A stretch of 64,000 nt of DNA from JBFWVJ01 sp050246795 (GCA_050246795.1 JBFWVJ010000002.1:186001-250000); one strand, 5' to 3'; counted from the stretch's first letter, positions 33,681 through 43,083 are shown. A program made the numbers and translations. Notes: generated from the sequence alone by a model not told the origin.

Positions 33681-35519
33681 ATGGGACTTTTCCGAAGCAT
33701 CGCCAATTCCACAAAAAACATGGCGGTAGCCGTAGCTACTGCGGCCAAAGGCTTTGCAAAGCCGGTGGTTGACTTCGGAAAACAGATGACCGAAATGATT
33801 GTTCCCGGTGGGAAGGCCATCACTGATTGGGTATCCACAAAGGTTGATCAGACGCTGAACCTTGGCGAAGAGTGGCTGATCAACAAGCCTCTGGGAGTTA
33901 TCCAGGGAGTGCGCGACAAGATCAGCGAGATCTTGAGCCCGCTCGACCGCAGATCGATGCGAAGAGGAGCTGAAGATGACAAGGTCGTGGCTGATGTTCT
34001 TCGTGATCTGAAAAAACAGTATGGCGAAACAGAACTGGGAAAAATCCAGGGACGTGGACCTTTTGTCGACCAACGAATCGAGTACAGCCAATGGATCGAC
34101 AAGGCTGTTTCCGCCCTTGATCGATATCCACCCGATATGGATTCTGATGAAACCCTGATCAAAAGCGCCCGGCGTGACCAGCTCCACTTCACCCCCAAGG
34201 TAGAGGCTGTGCGGAACGCGGAGCACAAAGTTCCGTCCGAATCAGACAAGAAAATCATCTCCTCCGTGGTAGGGTCGATGAATCGAAAGCGGCAGTCCCT
34301 GAATAAGCCTCCCTTAATGATCAATACCGATCTCACCTATTTAGCCACCCAGCAATCTGATTTCAATATCCACCAATCAAAGGCGGCGCCAGTTGATCTC
34401 TTTTTCTTAATGAATCCGCCCATTCAAGAAGAACCCGTCACGAAAAAAGTGAGGGTCGTCGGTCGGGATAAGCAGGGTCGACCGAAATTTAATCTCACCC
34501 GTGAGGAGGAAGAACTGTTTGTGAAAGACAGTGAAAAAGACCTCAACGACGGCACTTATGAACTCACCTTTAAAGAATCCCCTGCTTCATTTGCCAAGCG
34601 GGCCCGGGAACAGTACCAGAAAATGCAGCGGACTCCGTATGAACAATTTGAGATTTCCCTAAGCCATGAGAATCGCAACTATATCTATGAAGGCGATACT
34701 CAGGCTATCTTTGATTTCATTTCAGAACATCCAGCCTATGAAAAGGCCCTCATGGGTGACTACAATGAGATCGGGATGGGAATCATGAGGGCTGGCTCGA
34801 AGGTGGTAATCAATTTCTTTTTGATGAAAAAGGACCAGCCTCAGCAGGATGAAGTGTTTACCGAACCGACGGAAGTGGAAACCAGCAGCAACTGGTGGTT
34901 TCAGCAGATCCCAGCAGGCGAACGAGGTCCGGACAGCCTGTTTCACAAAGCCTACTACGGTGAAGGAGATCCGAAGAAACGCTTTGACAGTGGATACAGC
35001 CTCTATCAACTCTACTTGTTTCAGAAGCGGCTCGAGGAATTGGGCGAAGGCTATGAGATCAGCCTCGTGCCAGAAGTCGATTTCCATCCGCGCGAAAAGA
35101 TCCTTACCCGACGGATCCCGATGCTGCACATCAAAGTGAAGGTCAATAATGAAGTCCAACTGCTGAAGTTGGTAAAAGGAACGGACTTCGTCGATGTCCC
35201 CCAAAGAAAGTCATCCAAGAATGATCCTGATGCGGAAAAATCAGTCGGTGAGTACATTACTCTCAATGAGTACTTTGAAGAGATCAAAGAAAAGCCCGTG
35301 GCCCGGCATTATCATTTTTCCGGAAAGGGTTCGCCGCAGAAACCTCAGCATGCTCATCCGGAAGAAGACACTGAACTCCCTCCTCAAAAAAAACCCACCC
35401 TTCCGGTGGAAGCACCAGATGAGGAGCTGTCTTCCAGAGTTAAAAAGTCCCGTTCCAATATTTTAGATCTTTCCCAACACCGCGCTTCGAGAAACCGCGG
35501 TGGAAGAAAGGCAGCCTAA
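33681..35519 (+). CDS. Large CAP-like (SCP/PR1) domain protein without signal peptide
   Basis: A 612-residue protein. Residues 1-95 are helical and amphipathic (MGLFRSIANSTKNMAVAVAT). A divergent CAP superfamily domain spans about 190-390: NRKRQSLNKPPLMINTDLTYLATQQSDF is the start, SLSHENRNYIYEGDTQAIFDFISEHPAYEKALMGDYNEIGMGI the conserved core with the His-Glu and Ser-x-H pattern; an insertion of about 110 residues divides the domain. The remainder (about 400-612) is unrecognised and ends in a basic low-complexity tail. It is followed after 12 nt by a second CAP protein. Cytosolic or non-classically exported location is unclear. Confidence 0.6.
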   Translation: MGLFRSIANSTKNMAVAVATAAKGFAKPVVDFGKQMTEMIVPGGKAITDWVSTKVDQTLNLGEEWLINKPLGVIQGVRDKISEILSPLDRRSMRRGAEDDKVVADVLRDLKKQYGETELGKIQGRGPFVDQRIEYSQWIDKAVSALDRYPPDMDSDETLIKSARRDQLHFTPKVEAVRNAEHKVPSESDKKIISSVVGSMNRKRQSLNKPPLMINTDLTYLATQQSDFNIHQSKAAPVDLFFLMNPPIQEEPVTKKVRVVGRDKQGRPKFNLTREEEELFVKDSEKDLNDGTYELTFKESPASFAKRAREQYQKMQRTPYEQFEISLSHENRNYIYEGDTQAIFDFISEHPAYEKALMGDYNEIGMGIMRAGSKVVINFFLMKKDQPQQDEVFTEPTEVETSSNWWFQQIPAGERGPDSLFHKAYYGEGDPKKRFDSGYSLYQLYLFQKRLEELGEGYEISLVPEVDFHPREKILTRRIPMLHIKVKVNNEVQLLKLVKGTDFVDVPQRKSSKNDPDAEKSVGEYITLNEYFEEIKEKPVARHYHFSGKGSPQKPQHAHPEEDTELPPQKKPTLPVEAPDEELSSRVKKSRSNILDLSQHRASRNRGGRKAA

Positions 35520-35531
35520 TTATTCCTTCCT

Positions 35532-36761
35532 ATGGCCCTCCTCAATCTCTTTTCTCAAGAACCTCAGCCTTCACCTGAAGCCGAACAAGGCCTTCAGTCT
35601 TTTCCCCTCATCCAAAAGATCCGGAATTCAACTCATGAGAAGATTTCCCATCTGCTGGCGCCGTTGACGCAGATCAAAGGATGGCTGAAAAAAAACCTTC
35701 ACCATTATCTCCCGGGGATTTTTACCGACGACAAGCCTGAACAAAAGGCTGCAGAAAAAACCCCTTCCCCAACACCATCGAGCAATCAAGCCCCCGTACC
35801 AGCTCCTGCTTCCGCTCCTGAGCTACCAGCAGAAGTCCAGCAGCTGTTCAACACGGCTCAACAGGCTCAAGAGCAGGAAATGAAATCGATGGCGGAAGAA
35901 TTCGCCGGACTTGCCAACCTCTATCGAAAGAACGCAGGCATCCGGGAACTTCAGCCAAGGGATGAACTCCACGCCCTCGCAGGACAAGTCGCCGACACTC
36001 AGGTCCAAAAAGGAAAGCTGGAACACACCACGGATGAGTACCGCCAGAAGAACTCCATCCATGGGGAAATCCTCGTGAGCGGATTTTCATCTGCTGAAGA
36101 AGCCCTGCAAACATTCATCGATTCGGCTGACCACTATAAAAATCTGATGGGAGATTTCACCCAGTTTGGATACGCCATTCGACCAGGAATCGAAAAGGAG
36201 TCTGGTGAACGGATGTACTTTTTGGCCGTCGTTTACCGCGGCGGGAAACCTTTGGAGAACGAAACCCAAGTCCCCAAAAAACCTCTTCCCACATCCGCCT
36301 CCCCCGAATACAAGAATCTCGAAGACGTCTTCCAACAGCGGCCCGTGCTCAAGTCCTATTTTCAAGCCCTCGATGGATTCATCGCCGCGACCGATCCGGA
36401 AGTAACCTATGAGTTTACGAACCAAGTCGTTCCTTCAGAAAAAGAACGAGCCAAGGGTTCCTTTGCGGTTGTGGTGAAGAAAGGAGCCAAACAGGCAGTC
36501 TATTTCGTCAGCCATTCCCCTGCCCTGCTGAACCGAATGGAAGGTGACACCCTTCACCAAATTTCGTTTGAGCATTTGCTGAAGGATTTTTCAGCAACGC
36601 CGGAAAAACCTGCTTCTGAGAAAGCGCCGGCAAAACCCTCTCCAACGATCCCAAGCGCAGCAGAGCTTCAGCAGCCATTCGATCTGCCGTCCGCGACGAA
36701 GGGTATACCGGAAGCCGAAAAGGTGAAGGAAAAAGAACCCGAGGTGGTGGGGTTATCATAA
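35532..36761 (+). CDS. CAP-like (SCP/PR1) domain protein, paralogue of the preceding gene
   Basis: A 409-residue protein with a helical N-terminus (1-70), a Pro/Ala linker (75-100) and a CAP-like domain at about 110-240: LYRKNAGIRELQPRDELHALAGQVADTQVQKGKLEHTTDEY, then GEILVSGFSSAEEALQTFIDSADHYKNLMGDFTQFGYAI, matching the His-Glu-His order of CAP proteins. A second region (265-370) resembles the C-terminal part of the preceding protein, and the tail is Pro/Glu-rich. No signal peptide is seen. It starts 12 nt after its neighbour, so the two form an operon and probably arose by duplication. The role is unknown. Confidence 0.65.
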   Translation: MALLNLFSQEPQPSPEAEQGLQSFPLIQKIRNSTHEKISHLLAPLTQIKGWLKKNLHHYLPGIFTDDKPEQKAAEKTPSPTPSSNQAPVPAPASAPELPAEVQQLFNTAQQAQEQEMKSMAEEFAGLANLYRKNAGIRELQPRDELHALAGQVADTQVQKGKLEHTTDEYRQKNSIHGEILVSGFSSAEEALQTFIDSADHYKNLMGDFTQFGYAIRPGIEKESGERMYFLAVVYRGGKPLENETQVPKKPLPTSASPEYKNLEDVFQQRPVLKSYFQALDGFIAATDPEVTYEFTNQVVPSEKERAKGSFAVVVKKGAKQAVYFVSHSPALLNRMEGDTLHQISFEHLLKDFSATPEKPASEKAPAKPSPTIPSAAELQQPFDLPSATKGIPEAEKVKEKEPEVVGLS

Positions 36762-36778
36762 ATTTCCAAACCCCTGAA

Positions 36779-36886
36779 GGCGAGGTTCGACAACCTCGCC
36801 ACACCTACGGCGAGGATATCGATCCTCGCCTTCGGAAATGATATCGATCCTCCCTTCGGAAATGATATCCATCCTCGCCTCCGTAT
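36779..36886. repeat. Clustered dyad repeats after the CAP gene pair
   Basis: Hairpin GGCGAGGTTC-GA-CAACCTCGCC-type (36779-36800) and GGCGAGGATATCGATCCTCGCC (36809-36830), followed by degenerate repeats of about 24 bp with the core GATATCGATCCTCCCTTCGG. The array ends at the alaS stop and may terminate both convergent transcripts. Confidence 0.75.
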
Positions 36887-38683
36887 TTATCCCTGATTGG
36901 CCGACACGATCGCCTTGATGCGTCTCACGCCCGCTCCGCAGGACTCTTCTTTGGTGATTTTAAATCCGCCGAGTTCACGGGTGTTGCTCACGTGCGGCCC
37001 TCCACAGACTTCGGTGGAGTACTTGCCCATGAAGTAGACCTTCACGGTGTCGCCGTACTTGTGCTCGAAGAGGCCGATAGCGCCGGCTTCCTGGGCTTCC
37101 TCGAAGCTCATTTCTTTGAAGTAAATATCGACTTCGTCTTTGATGGCTTCGTTGATCCAGTCTTCGGTTTGCTTGATCTGTTCAGGAGTCATTTTTTCGC
37201 CATGGGTGAAGTCGAAGCGAAGCCGTTCCCGGGTAATGTTCGATCCACGTTGTTCCACATGCTCGCCCAAGAATTTTTTGAGGGCGGTGTGCAGCAAGTG
37301 GGTCGCCGTGTGCAAGCGTTTGGATTCTTCACTGTGGTCTGCCAGACCTCCCGCGAACATCCCGGCGGTGGCGGTACGAGAGAGTTCTTGATGCTTCTCA
37401 AAGGCTTTTTGAAACCCTTCCAAGTCGACCTGCAGGTCATTTTCCTTTGCCAAATCCTGGGTCATTTCGATGGGGAATCCGTAGGTGTCGTAAAGGTGGA
37501 AGGACTTTTCTCCGGAGATCATCTTCTCTGCCTTGGACTTCAATTCGTTCACCACTTTTTCAAATTCTCGGAGTCCTTGAGTAATGGTCTTGCTGAATCG
37601 ATCCTCTTCTTCTCGGATGGCCTTGAGCATCTCCGCTTTGTTGTCTTCGAGCTCCGGGTAGATGTCCTTGTATTCGCGAATGACGACTTCGGCAAGATCG
37701 GTCAGGAAGTGCTGCTCGATGCCGATTTTTTTGCCGTGTCGGATCGCGCGGCGCATGATACGACGCATCACGTAGCCTTGTCCCATATTGGAAGGTCGGA
37801 CATGATCCGCTGCCATGAAGGTCATGGTGCGGCTGTGGTCGGCGATGATGCGGACCGAAGCCAGGTCGTCCTGATCCTTGGCCAGTTCTCGGATTTTTTG
37901 GATGATGGGTTGGAAGAGTTCGGTTTCGTAGACGTTGTTGTAGCCGTTGATGACGCAGGTAATTCGTTCCAGACCCATCCCGGTGTCGACATTTTGTTGG
38001 GACAAGGGCGAGAAGGTCCCCTCTGCAGACTTGTTGTACTGCATGAAGACGTCATTCCAGATTTCGACCATGAGCTTTTGGTCATCGGCTTTGCGGAAGC
38101 CTTCGCTAGTACCCTGTGCAAGCTCATCGAATTTTTGTGGATCGAAGATATAGAACATTTCCGTATCCGGTCCGCAGGGGCCGGAGGTCCCGGCAGGCCC
38201 CCACCAGTTGTCTTTTTTGGGGAGGAAGAAGATGCGGTGTTCGGGAACGCCCAGTTCCTTCCAAATGCCCGCTGCTTCTTCATCTTTCGGAGCGTCAGCA
38301 TCCCCTTCAAAACAGGTCACGGCCAGACGTTCGAGTGGGATTTGCAATTCTTTCGTCAAAAATTCAAAACTCCAGCCGATGGCTTCTTTTTTGAAATAGT
38401 CTCCCAGCGACCAGTTCCCCAGCATTTCGAAGAAGGTCAAATGGCTCGCGTCCCCTACCTCATCGATGTCTCCGGTTCTGACGCACTTTTGATAGTTCAC
38501 CAAGCGGACTCCCATCGGATGCTTTTCCCCCATCAAAAAAGGGACCAAGGGGTGCATACCCGCGGTGGTGAAGAGCACGGTCGGGTCTTCGGCTGGAACG
38601 AGCGAGGCGGATTTGATCTCTTTGTGGCCTTTTGAGACGAAGAAGTCGATGTATTTTTGACGGATGGTTTTAGCGGAGAGCAT
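36887..38683 (-). CDS. alaS: Alanyl-tRNA synthetase, short form lacking the C-Ala domain
   Basis: Charges tRNA-Ala. The 598-residue protein has the class II catalytic domain (PTVLFTTAGMHPLVPFL, GDIDEVGDASHLTFFEMLGNWSLGDYFKKEA), the tRNA-binding domain (about 240-430) and the editing domain with zinc ligands HTATHLLH and CGGPH. It ends directly after the editing domain (GVRRIKAIV), so the C-terminal C-Ala dimerisation and tRNA-binding domain of about 270 residues found in most bacteria is missing. Short forms occur in reduced lineages such as CPR. Downstream hairpins at 36809-36830 likely end transcription. Confidence 0.95.
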   Translation of the reverse strand: MLSAKTIRQKYIDFFVSKGHKEIKSASLVPAEDPTVLFTTAGMHPLVPFLMGEKHPMGVRLVNYQKCVRTGDIDEVGDASHLTFFEMLGNWSLGDYFKKEAIGWSFEFLTKELQIPLERLAVTCFEGDADAPKDEEAAGIWKELGVPEHRIFFLPKKDNWWGPAGTSGPCGPDTEMFYIFDPQKFDELAQGTSEGFRKADDQKLMVEIWNDVFMQYNKSAEGTFSPLSQQNVDTGMGLERITCVINGYNNVYETELFQPIIQKIRELAKDQDDLASVRIIADHSRTMTFMAADHVRPSNMGQGYVMRRIMRRAIRHGKKIGIEQHFLTDLAEVVIREYKDIYPELEDNKAEMLKAIREEEDRFSKTITQGLREFEKVVNELKSKAEKMISGEKSFHLYDTYGFPIEMTQDLAKENDLQVDLEGFQKAFEKHQELSRTATAGMFAGGLADHSEESKRLHTATHLLHTALKKFLGEHVEQRGSNITRERLRFDFTHGEKMTPEQIKQTEDWINEAIKDEVDIYFKEMSFEEAQEAGAIGLFEHKYGDTVKVYFMGKYSTEVCGGPHVSNTRELGGFKITKEESCGAGVRRIKAIVSANQG

Positions 38684-38690
38684 GGAAGAA

Positions 38691-38718
38691 TTTTGAAAAT
38701 TGATAATTGAAAATTGAA
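38691..38718. repeat. Heptanucleotide repeat upstream of alaS
   Basis: Units TTTTGAA, AATTGAT, AATTGAA, AATTGAA directly upstream of the alaS start, in the leader region. Confidence 0.6.
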
Positions 38719-38843
38719 CATTGCTCGCAAAGCGAGCTTATACTATATCAAGCCTTTTTCCACTGACAAGCCGTCCCACTAGAAAAAATCTGGATTCTTC
38801 AGTACAATTGATCCACGTTCACTTTTAAACCCTTTTTACACCA

Positions 38844-40118
38844 ATGGAAACTAGTTCGAGTCTCGAACTTCTCGTACTCCTCGTCCTGCTTTCAGGACTT
38901 TTTTCAGCATCTGAAACCGCTTTGATCTCCCTCTCCCCTGCCCGGGTCCGGGCCATGGTGGAGCAAAAAAAACGGTTTGCCAACATCATTGCCAAGCTCA
39001 AATCTCATCCGGACAAGCTCCTGATCAGTATTTTGATTGGGAATAACATTGTGAATATCTGGGCTTCTGTCCTGGCGGCAACGGTGGCGGAAGACATGTT
39101 TGGAAGTGATGTTTTAGGGTATGTCGTCGGAGCGTTGACCTTGATCATTCTTATCTTTGGGGAGATCATCCCCAAGACGCTCGCGCAGCGGTTTCATGTG
39201 GTGTTTGCTCAAGTCCTCAGCCCCATGCTCAGATTGTTGGGGATTGTTTTGTACCCCTTGATTCTCTTGCTCGAATGGATCGCGAAGTTTTTTATCTGGA
39301 TCCTTGGCAAAGAAAAATTCAAGTCGGTCACGGAAGACGAGGTGATCGCGATGTTGAACATTGGCCATGAGGAAGGTGAATTCAACAAACAGGAAAGCGA
39401 GTTCATTCAGAACATCTTCGAGTTCAGCGACACCACGGCGGAAGAGATCATGGTCAACCGCAATGAAATCGAGGCGCTTTCAGAGGACACCACTTTGGAA
39501 AAGGCCCTGCGCATGGTGACGAAGAGTTCCCACTCTCGCTTCCCCATTTACGACACGAGCATTGATAATATTATTGGGTACACGACGGTAAAGGACGTGA
39601 TCAAGTATTCTCGACGAGGAGGCAACATGAAAAAGAAACTCGGCGATCTACGACTGCACAAGATCCTCTTCTTCCCCGTCACCAAACCCATCAACAGCAT
39701 TTTCAAGACCTTTCAACAGAAGCGCGTGCACATCGCGATCATCTTGGATGAATTCGGCTCCACGGCGGGATTGATCACCATGGAGGATGTTCTGGAAGAA
39801 ATCGTGGGTGACATCGTCGACGAATCGGATGTAGAAATCCAGCCCATCAAGAAGGTTTCCAGCTCGCTGTACCAACTGGAGGCAAACACCACCCTTGAAG
39901 AAATCTTTGAATACGTGCCCTTCAAGGTCGATCTCCCCGGTCATAAAACCGTCGCTTTCCTGATCATTCAAAAACTCAAAGCCTTCCCCCGCGAAGGTGA
40001 GAAGATCAAGCTGGAAGACGAAGGCATTGAGTTCATCGTCGAAAAAATGGCAGGCAAGACCATTCAGAAGGTGCGGATGGTGGTGGGGAAAAAGCCTTCA
40101 GAGGAGAAGAAGAAGTAG
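38844..40118 (+). CDS. CNNM/CorC-family ion transporter with CBS pair
   Basis: A 424-residue membrane protein. DUF21 (about 1-175) has three to four helices with the family signature FSASETALISLSPARVRAM and GEIIPKTLAQR. A CBS-domain pair (about 200-325: MVNRNEIEALSEDTTLEKAL, FPIYDTSIDNIIGYTTVKDV, VHIAIILDEFGSTAGLITMEDVLEEIVGDI) is followed by the CorC_HlyC domain (335-410). Members are linked to Mg/Co handling or Na-dependent Mg export and are sometimes annotated as haemolysins. It stands alone and has no clear promoter. Confidence 0.93.
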   Translation: METSSSLELLVLLVLLSGLFSASETALISLSPARVRAMVEQKKRFANIIAKLKSHPDKLLISILIGNNIVNIWASVLAATVAEDMFGSDVLGYVVGALTLIILIFGEIIPKTLAQRFHVVFAQVLSPMLRLLGIVLYPLILLLEWIAKFFIWILGKEKFKSVTEDEVIAMLNIGHEEGEFNKQESEFIQNIFEFSDTTAEEIMVNRNEIEALSEDTTLEKALRMVTKSSHSRFPIYDTSIDNIIGYTTVKDVIKYSRRGGNMKKKLGDLRLHKILFFPVTKPINSIFKTFQQKRVHIAIILDEFGSTAGLITMEDVLEEIVGDIVDESDVEIQPIKKVSSSLYQLEANTTLEEIFEYVPFKVDLPGHKTVAFLIIQKLKAFPREGEKIKLEDEGIEFIVEKMAGKTIQKVRMVVGKKPSEEKKK

Positions 40119-40427
40119 GGTTTGAGGACAAGGGGTTCGCGGCGTATGCGACGTAACCAACGGTATAATGTTCGCTGTACGACACCGCTGAGCTATGTGG
40201 ATGAAGCGTTGGTTTCGGAGTGGGTTCTGGCAGCGTAAGCGTATACGCCGTTGTTGTTCGTTGTCTCTATTTGGGAATCATTATGAATCTAGAATGGGCG
40301 CTTTTTCCTCTTAGTCTCCCCTAAAAAGGGAGGGGCCCCTGAAAACGATTTCCCCTGTGTTTTTTGAAGTTCTATTCCCAAATTTCCCAAAAAATATGGT
40401 ATAATGTAATGAAATTCAAATGCCATC
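40119..40427. other. 309-bp intergenic region with a promoter and degenerate G/C repeats
   Basis: An extended -10 promoter (TGGTATAAT; TATAAT at 40400-40405) serves the next gene. A CCCCT...AGGGG palindrome lies at about 40316-40341. The stretch 40130-40260 is rich in CG dinucleotides with words such as GTATAATGTTCG, loosely like those at 42690-42800; I see no gene in it. Confidence 0.55.
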
Positions 40428-41435
40428 ATGACAAATAATCGATTTGAAGGAATACCGAGAGTGCCTGAAGGTCAAGGTCTCCGTGAACTGTACTCAGAAC
40501 TACTCCGCAGTAGACAATTGGATGTCCGAGTAGCTCTGATGGCAGCGCTCTACGGCAACGATGCAATGCGTGCGGCGACACATGGGTATCAACAGCTTGA
40601 AGGAGCTCCCCTTACTTCAGAGCAAATGGATCACGTCTTTCAATTGGTCTTTGGTCAAATTGTACTTCCTCCGAGAACCCGAGAATTCCTCAGCAATATC
40701 GTACAGCACGACCTTGAAGCGCGAGATACCCTGAATCACTATGAACTCGTCCAAGAAGGTGATATGCCACCACCGGATTCAGCAACCGCTCTGAAAGCCC
40801 TCATGGATGATCTCAGAGTGAATTCCAATCATCGTGAAGCCATCCATCAGATGCACCGGCCTGTCTTTCAGCTTATCCCCATTTACAAACACGAGGGGGT
40901 TGGATTTCAGCGTATGGTAAATGCTATTGATGCTCACAGAATCCAAGCGCTGGGCCAACAGGAAACCAGAGTTGTTGATGAACTTTTTGAAGGCTGGGGC
41001 ATGGATGCAGAAGTACCAGGAGACATTGTTCGCTGGCGGGTGGCGGTGACGGAAGGGGCCAAGTTTTTAGGTTCTGAAAGGAATCGGTTCCCAGTAGCAA
41101 CAATTGGACGTTTCCAGCAAATAGGAGATCCAGTCCATGAATGGCAACAATACTGTGAGAATCATGGACTACAGCTCTGCGGAAAAGAAGCCTATGCCTT
41201 GCTCCAAATGCAGGAAATCAGGCAGGCAATTCCGGGGGTTGTTGTACGCTCATTGGGAGTCGACCCTGGGGATGTGACGATATTGGGAGATAAAATCCCC
41301 TCTGAGGACTCGTTACTTCCCTTAGGTGGTTGGATACGCAACTCGGTCCACTTCAGAGCTGTACATACTGATTATAGGAATCATGCTTCTTACGATTTTC
41401 TGTTCCGCCCCTCAGTGGTGGTAAATCTTCCTTGA
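40428..41435 (+). CDS. Hypothetical protein, 335 residues
   Basis: A soluble, helix-rich protein with no signal peptide or membrane helix and no motif I recognise. The first 60 residues contain LRELYSELLRSRQLDVRVALMAALYG, and the C-terminal third is richer in beta residues (VVVRSLGVDPGDVTILGD, GGWIRNSVHFRAVH). Codon usage and a good extended -10 promoter 22 nt upstream support it as real. It is convergent with phzF, and an imperfect inverted repeat (about 41455-41507, GTTTTTGT...ACAAAAAC) may end both transcripts. Confidence 0.6.
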   Translation: MTNNRFEGIPRVPEGQGLRELYSELLRSRQLDVRVALMAALYGNDAMRAATHGYQQLEGAPLTSEQMDHVFQLVFGQIVLPPRTREFLSNIVQHDLEARDTLNHYELVQEGDMPPPDSATALKALMDDLRVNSNHREAIHQMHRPVFQLIPIYKHEGVGFQRMVNAIDAHRIQALGQQETRVVDELFEGWGMDAEVPGDIVRWRVAVTEGAKFLGSERNRFPVATIGRFQQIGDPVHEWQQYCENHGLQLCGKEAYALLQMQEIRQAIPGVVVRSLGVDPGDVTILGDKIPSEDSLLPLGGWIRNSVHFRAVHTDYRNHASYDFLFRPSVVVNLP

Positions 41436-41587
41436 ACGGCAAAGAGCTCCCCCGTTTTTGTTTTCTTGGAAGAGTTTAAAATGCGCCCATCAAGAAAACG
41501 ACAAAAACAGAGATTCCTGAAGCTTCCATGCTTAATAAGACGTCTCCCAGTTGGGATCTTGTGAGTCTGGTGTGATGGAGCAAGAGT

Positions 41588-42490
41588 TCACACTTCTATT
41601 TCTGTACGAAAAAATATAACGGCATTACCCCCGATCTGAACTTGCACCGGCTCGTTCTTTTCTATTGTAACTTTGACCTCCACAATTCCCGGACGACCGA
41701 TGGCTTCACCTTGTTTCCCTTTGAATTGGAATTGATTTCCATCGTGCGGAACTAAACCATGATGAACCAAGTAAGCACCAAGTGGCCCATTGGCATTTCC
41801 AGTGACAGGATCTTCGTTGATGCCGATGGCGGGAGCGAACATACGGCCATGCGTCAGGATTTCTGGATCATCAGATTCAAATGTGAATACGAAGTACCCA
41901 TTGCAGCCGATTTTTTTACTGAGATCAGCGAGTGCTGCCATGTTAGGTGTAAGTCCATTCAGCACCGAACGACTTTTTATCCCAATCATAACTTTTGAGT
42001 GGCCAGTAGATGCTATCTCTACAGGACAACGTTCATCCAAGTCGAGTGGTGAGATGCCAAGTGCAGACACGAGAGTTTCTTTGTCCGCGCCTTCTAGGGT
42101 GCTCCCGAACACTGGCTTCCCTTGAGTCATAATAATTTTGTAGTCATCACCATCTTCCACAATATCAACCGGCAGTATACCGGCCCCTGTTTTTTGCAAA
42201 ACACGAGAAGTTCTTGCCCTTGTTTCTACGGCGCGGACATAAATGGCTGCAACGGTAGCATGGCCGCAGATTGGCACTTCTGTTGTTGGTGTGAAAAACC
42301 GAATCCGAGCATGATGATCATCTGCATCAGGTGAAAGAACAAATGCTGTTTCCGAGCAATTCATTTCTCGCGCGATTTTTTGCATTTGCTCTTCAGTGAG
42401 TCCATCGGCATTTGAAACTACGCCGGCCGGGTTTCCGGTACATTTCTCTTTGGTGAACGAATCAACTTGATAGAGATTGTGTATTCCCAT
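41588..42490 (-). CDS. PhzF-family isomerase/epimerase
   Basis: A 300-residue member of the PhzF (diaminopimelate-epimerase-fold) family. The first conserved block is YQVDSFTKEKCTGNPAGVV, then MNCSETAFVL with the catalytic Glu, RFFTPTTEVPICGHATVAA, and in the second half GRMFAPAIGINEDPVTGNANGPLGAYL. Phenazine biosynthesis is not implied; most family members act on unknown small metabolites. It is a single gene with no biosynthetic neighbours. Confidence 0.92.
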   Translation of the reverse strand: MGIHNLYQVDSFTKEKCTGNPAGVVSNADGLTEEQMQKIAREMNCSETAFVLSPDADDHHARIRFFTPTTEVPICGHATVAAIYVRAVETRARTSRVLQKTGAGILPVDIVEDGDDYKIIMTQGKPVFGSTLEGADKETLVSALGISPLDLDERCPVEIASTGHSKVMIGIKSRSVLNGLTPNMAALADLSKKIGCNGYFVFTFESDDPEILTHGRMFAPAIGINEDPVTGNANGPLGAYLVHHGLVPHDGNQFQFKGKQGEAIGRPGIVEVKVTIEKNEPVQVQIGGNAVIFFRTEIEV

Positions 42491-43083
42491 GATGGATCAT
42501 GAAGAGATCACAGTATAGTGAACTATTGCCATTTTGCACAAGTTTTCTCTGCTAGAGTATGCGGGACTATAACCACTGAACTTCCTATGAAGTACTGAAC
42601 TTTAAAATTTACTAAATTCCTGTCTTACGAAGTACAAAGACCTTACTTGCTCCAGCCTTGTCCCTGACGTTCAGGTGCGATAGCAACGTCTTATATCGTT
42701 CGCGGTATATCTGACGTCGTGAGGGAAGTGGAGGCAGTATACTATTTCCCACTGCCGGAACGACGAACGATGTGGGTGAGGCGTGGATTCTTAGCGTGGG
42801 TTCTTTTGAGAGAGCGATGAGCGAGTGGAGGAGGGGTAGGGATCGGGGAGTTGGTTGGATGGTTCTTTGGATGGGTTAGGACGATCCCGTGCGGTCTGCC
42901 GAACCAGATATACCGCTGTCCCGCGAAGTACATTTTTCCTATTTTTCCCGCAGTCTGCTGTGCTTTTTTCTTATGAATCTCTGGGGCGAATTGATTCCTC
43001 AATTGGCGAAACGGCAGAGGGTCGGGGTGAATGCCGTGAAGCCAAATCTATTGGTTGAGACGGTTTATTTATGACAGACTTCG
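42491..43083. other. 593-bp region without a gene at the left border of the metal island
   Basis: It contains several short frames without family signals. The part 42680-42800 has dyads such as CGTTCGCGG and AACGACGAACG. No tRNA, integrase or direct-repeat boundary is visible. It separates chromosomal housekeeping genes from the more AT-rich metal-resistance block, so it may be the scar of an insertion. Confidence 0.5.

Noticed and set aside
36992..38635. A 547-residue open frame antisense to alaS
   Set aside because: It is the mirror of the alaS coding frame; it has no family signals and is rich in Phe and Val as typical for shadow frames.
42742..43002. An 86-residue frame between phzF and the metal island
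   Set aside because: No recognisable motif, low complexity and no ribosome-binding site; the opposite strand is equally open.
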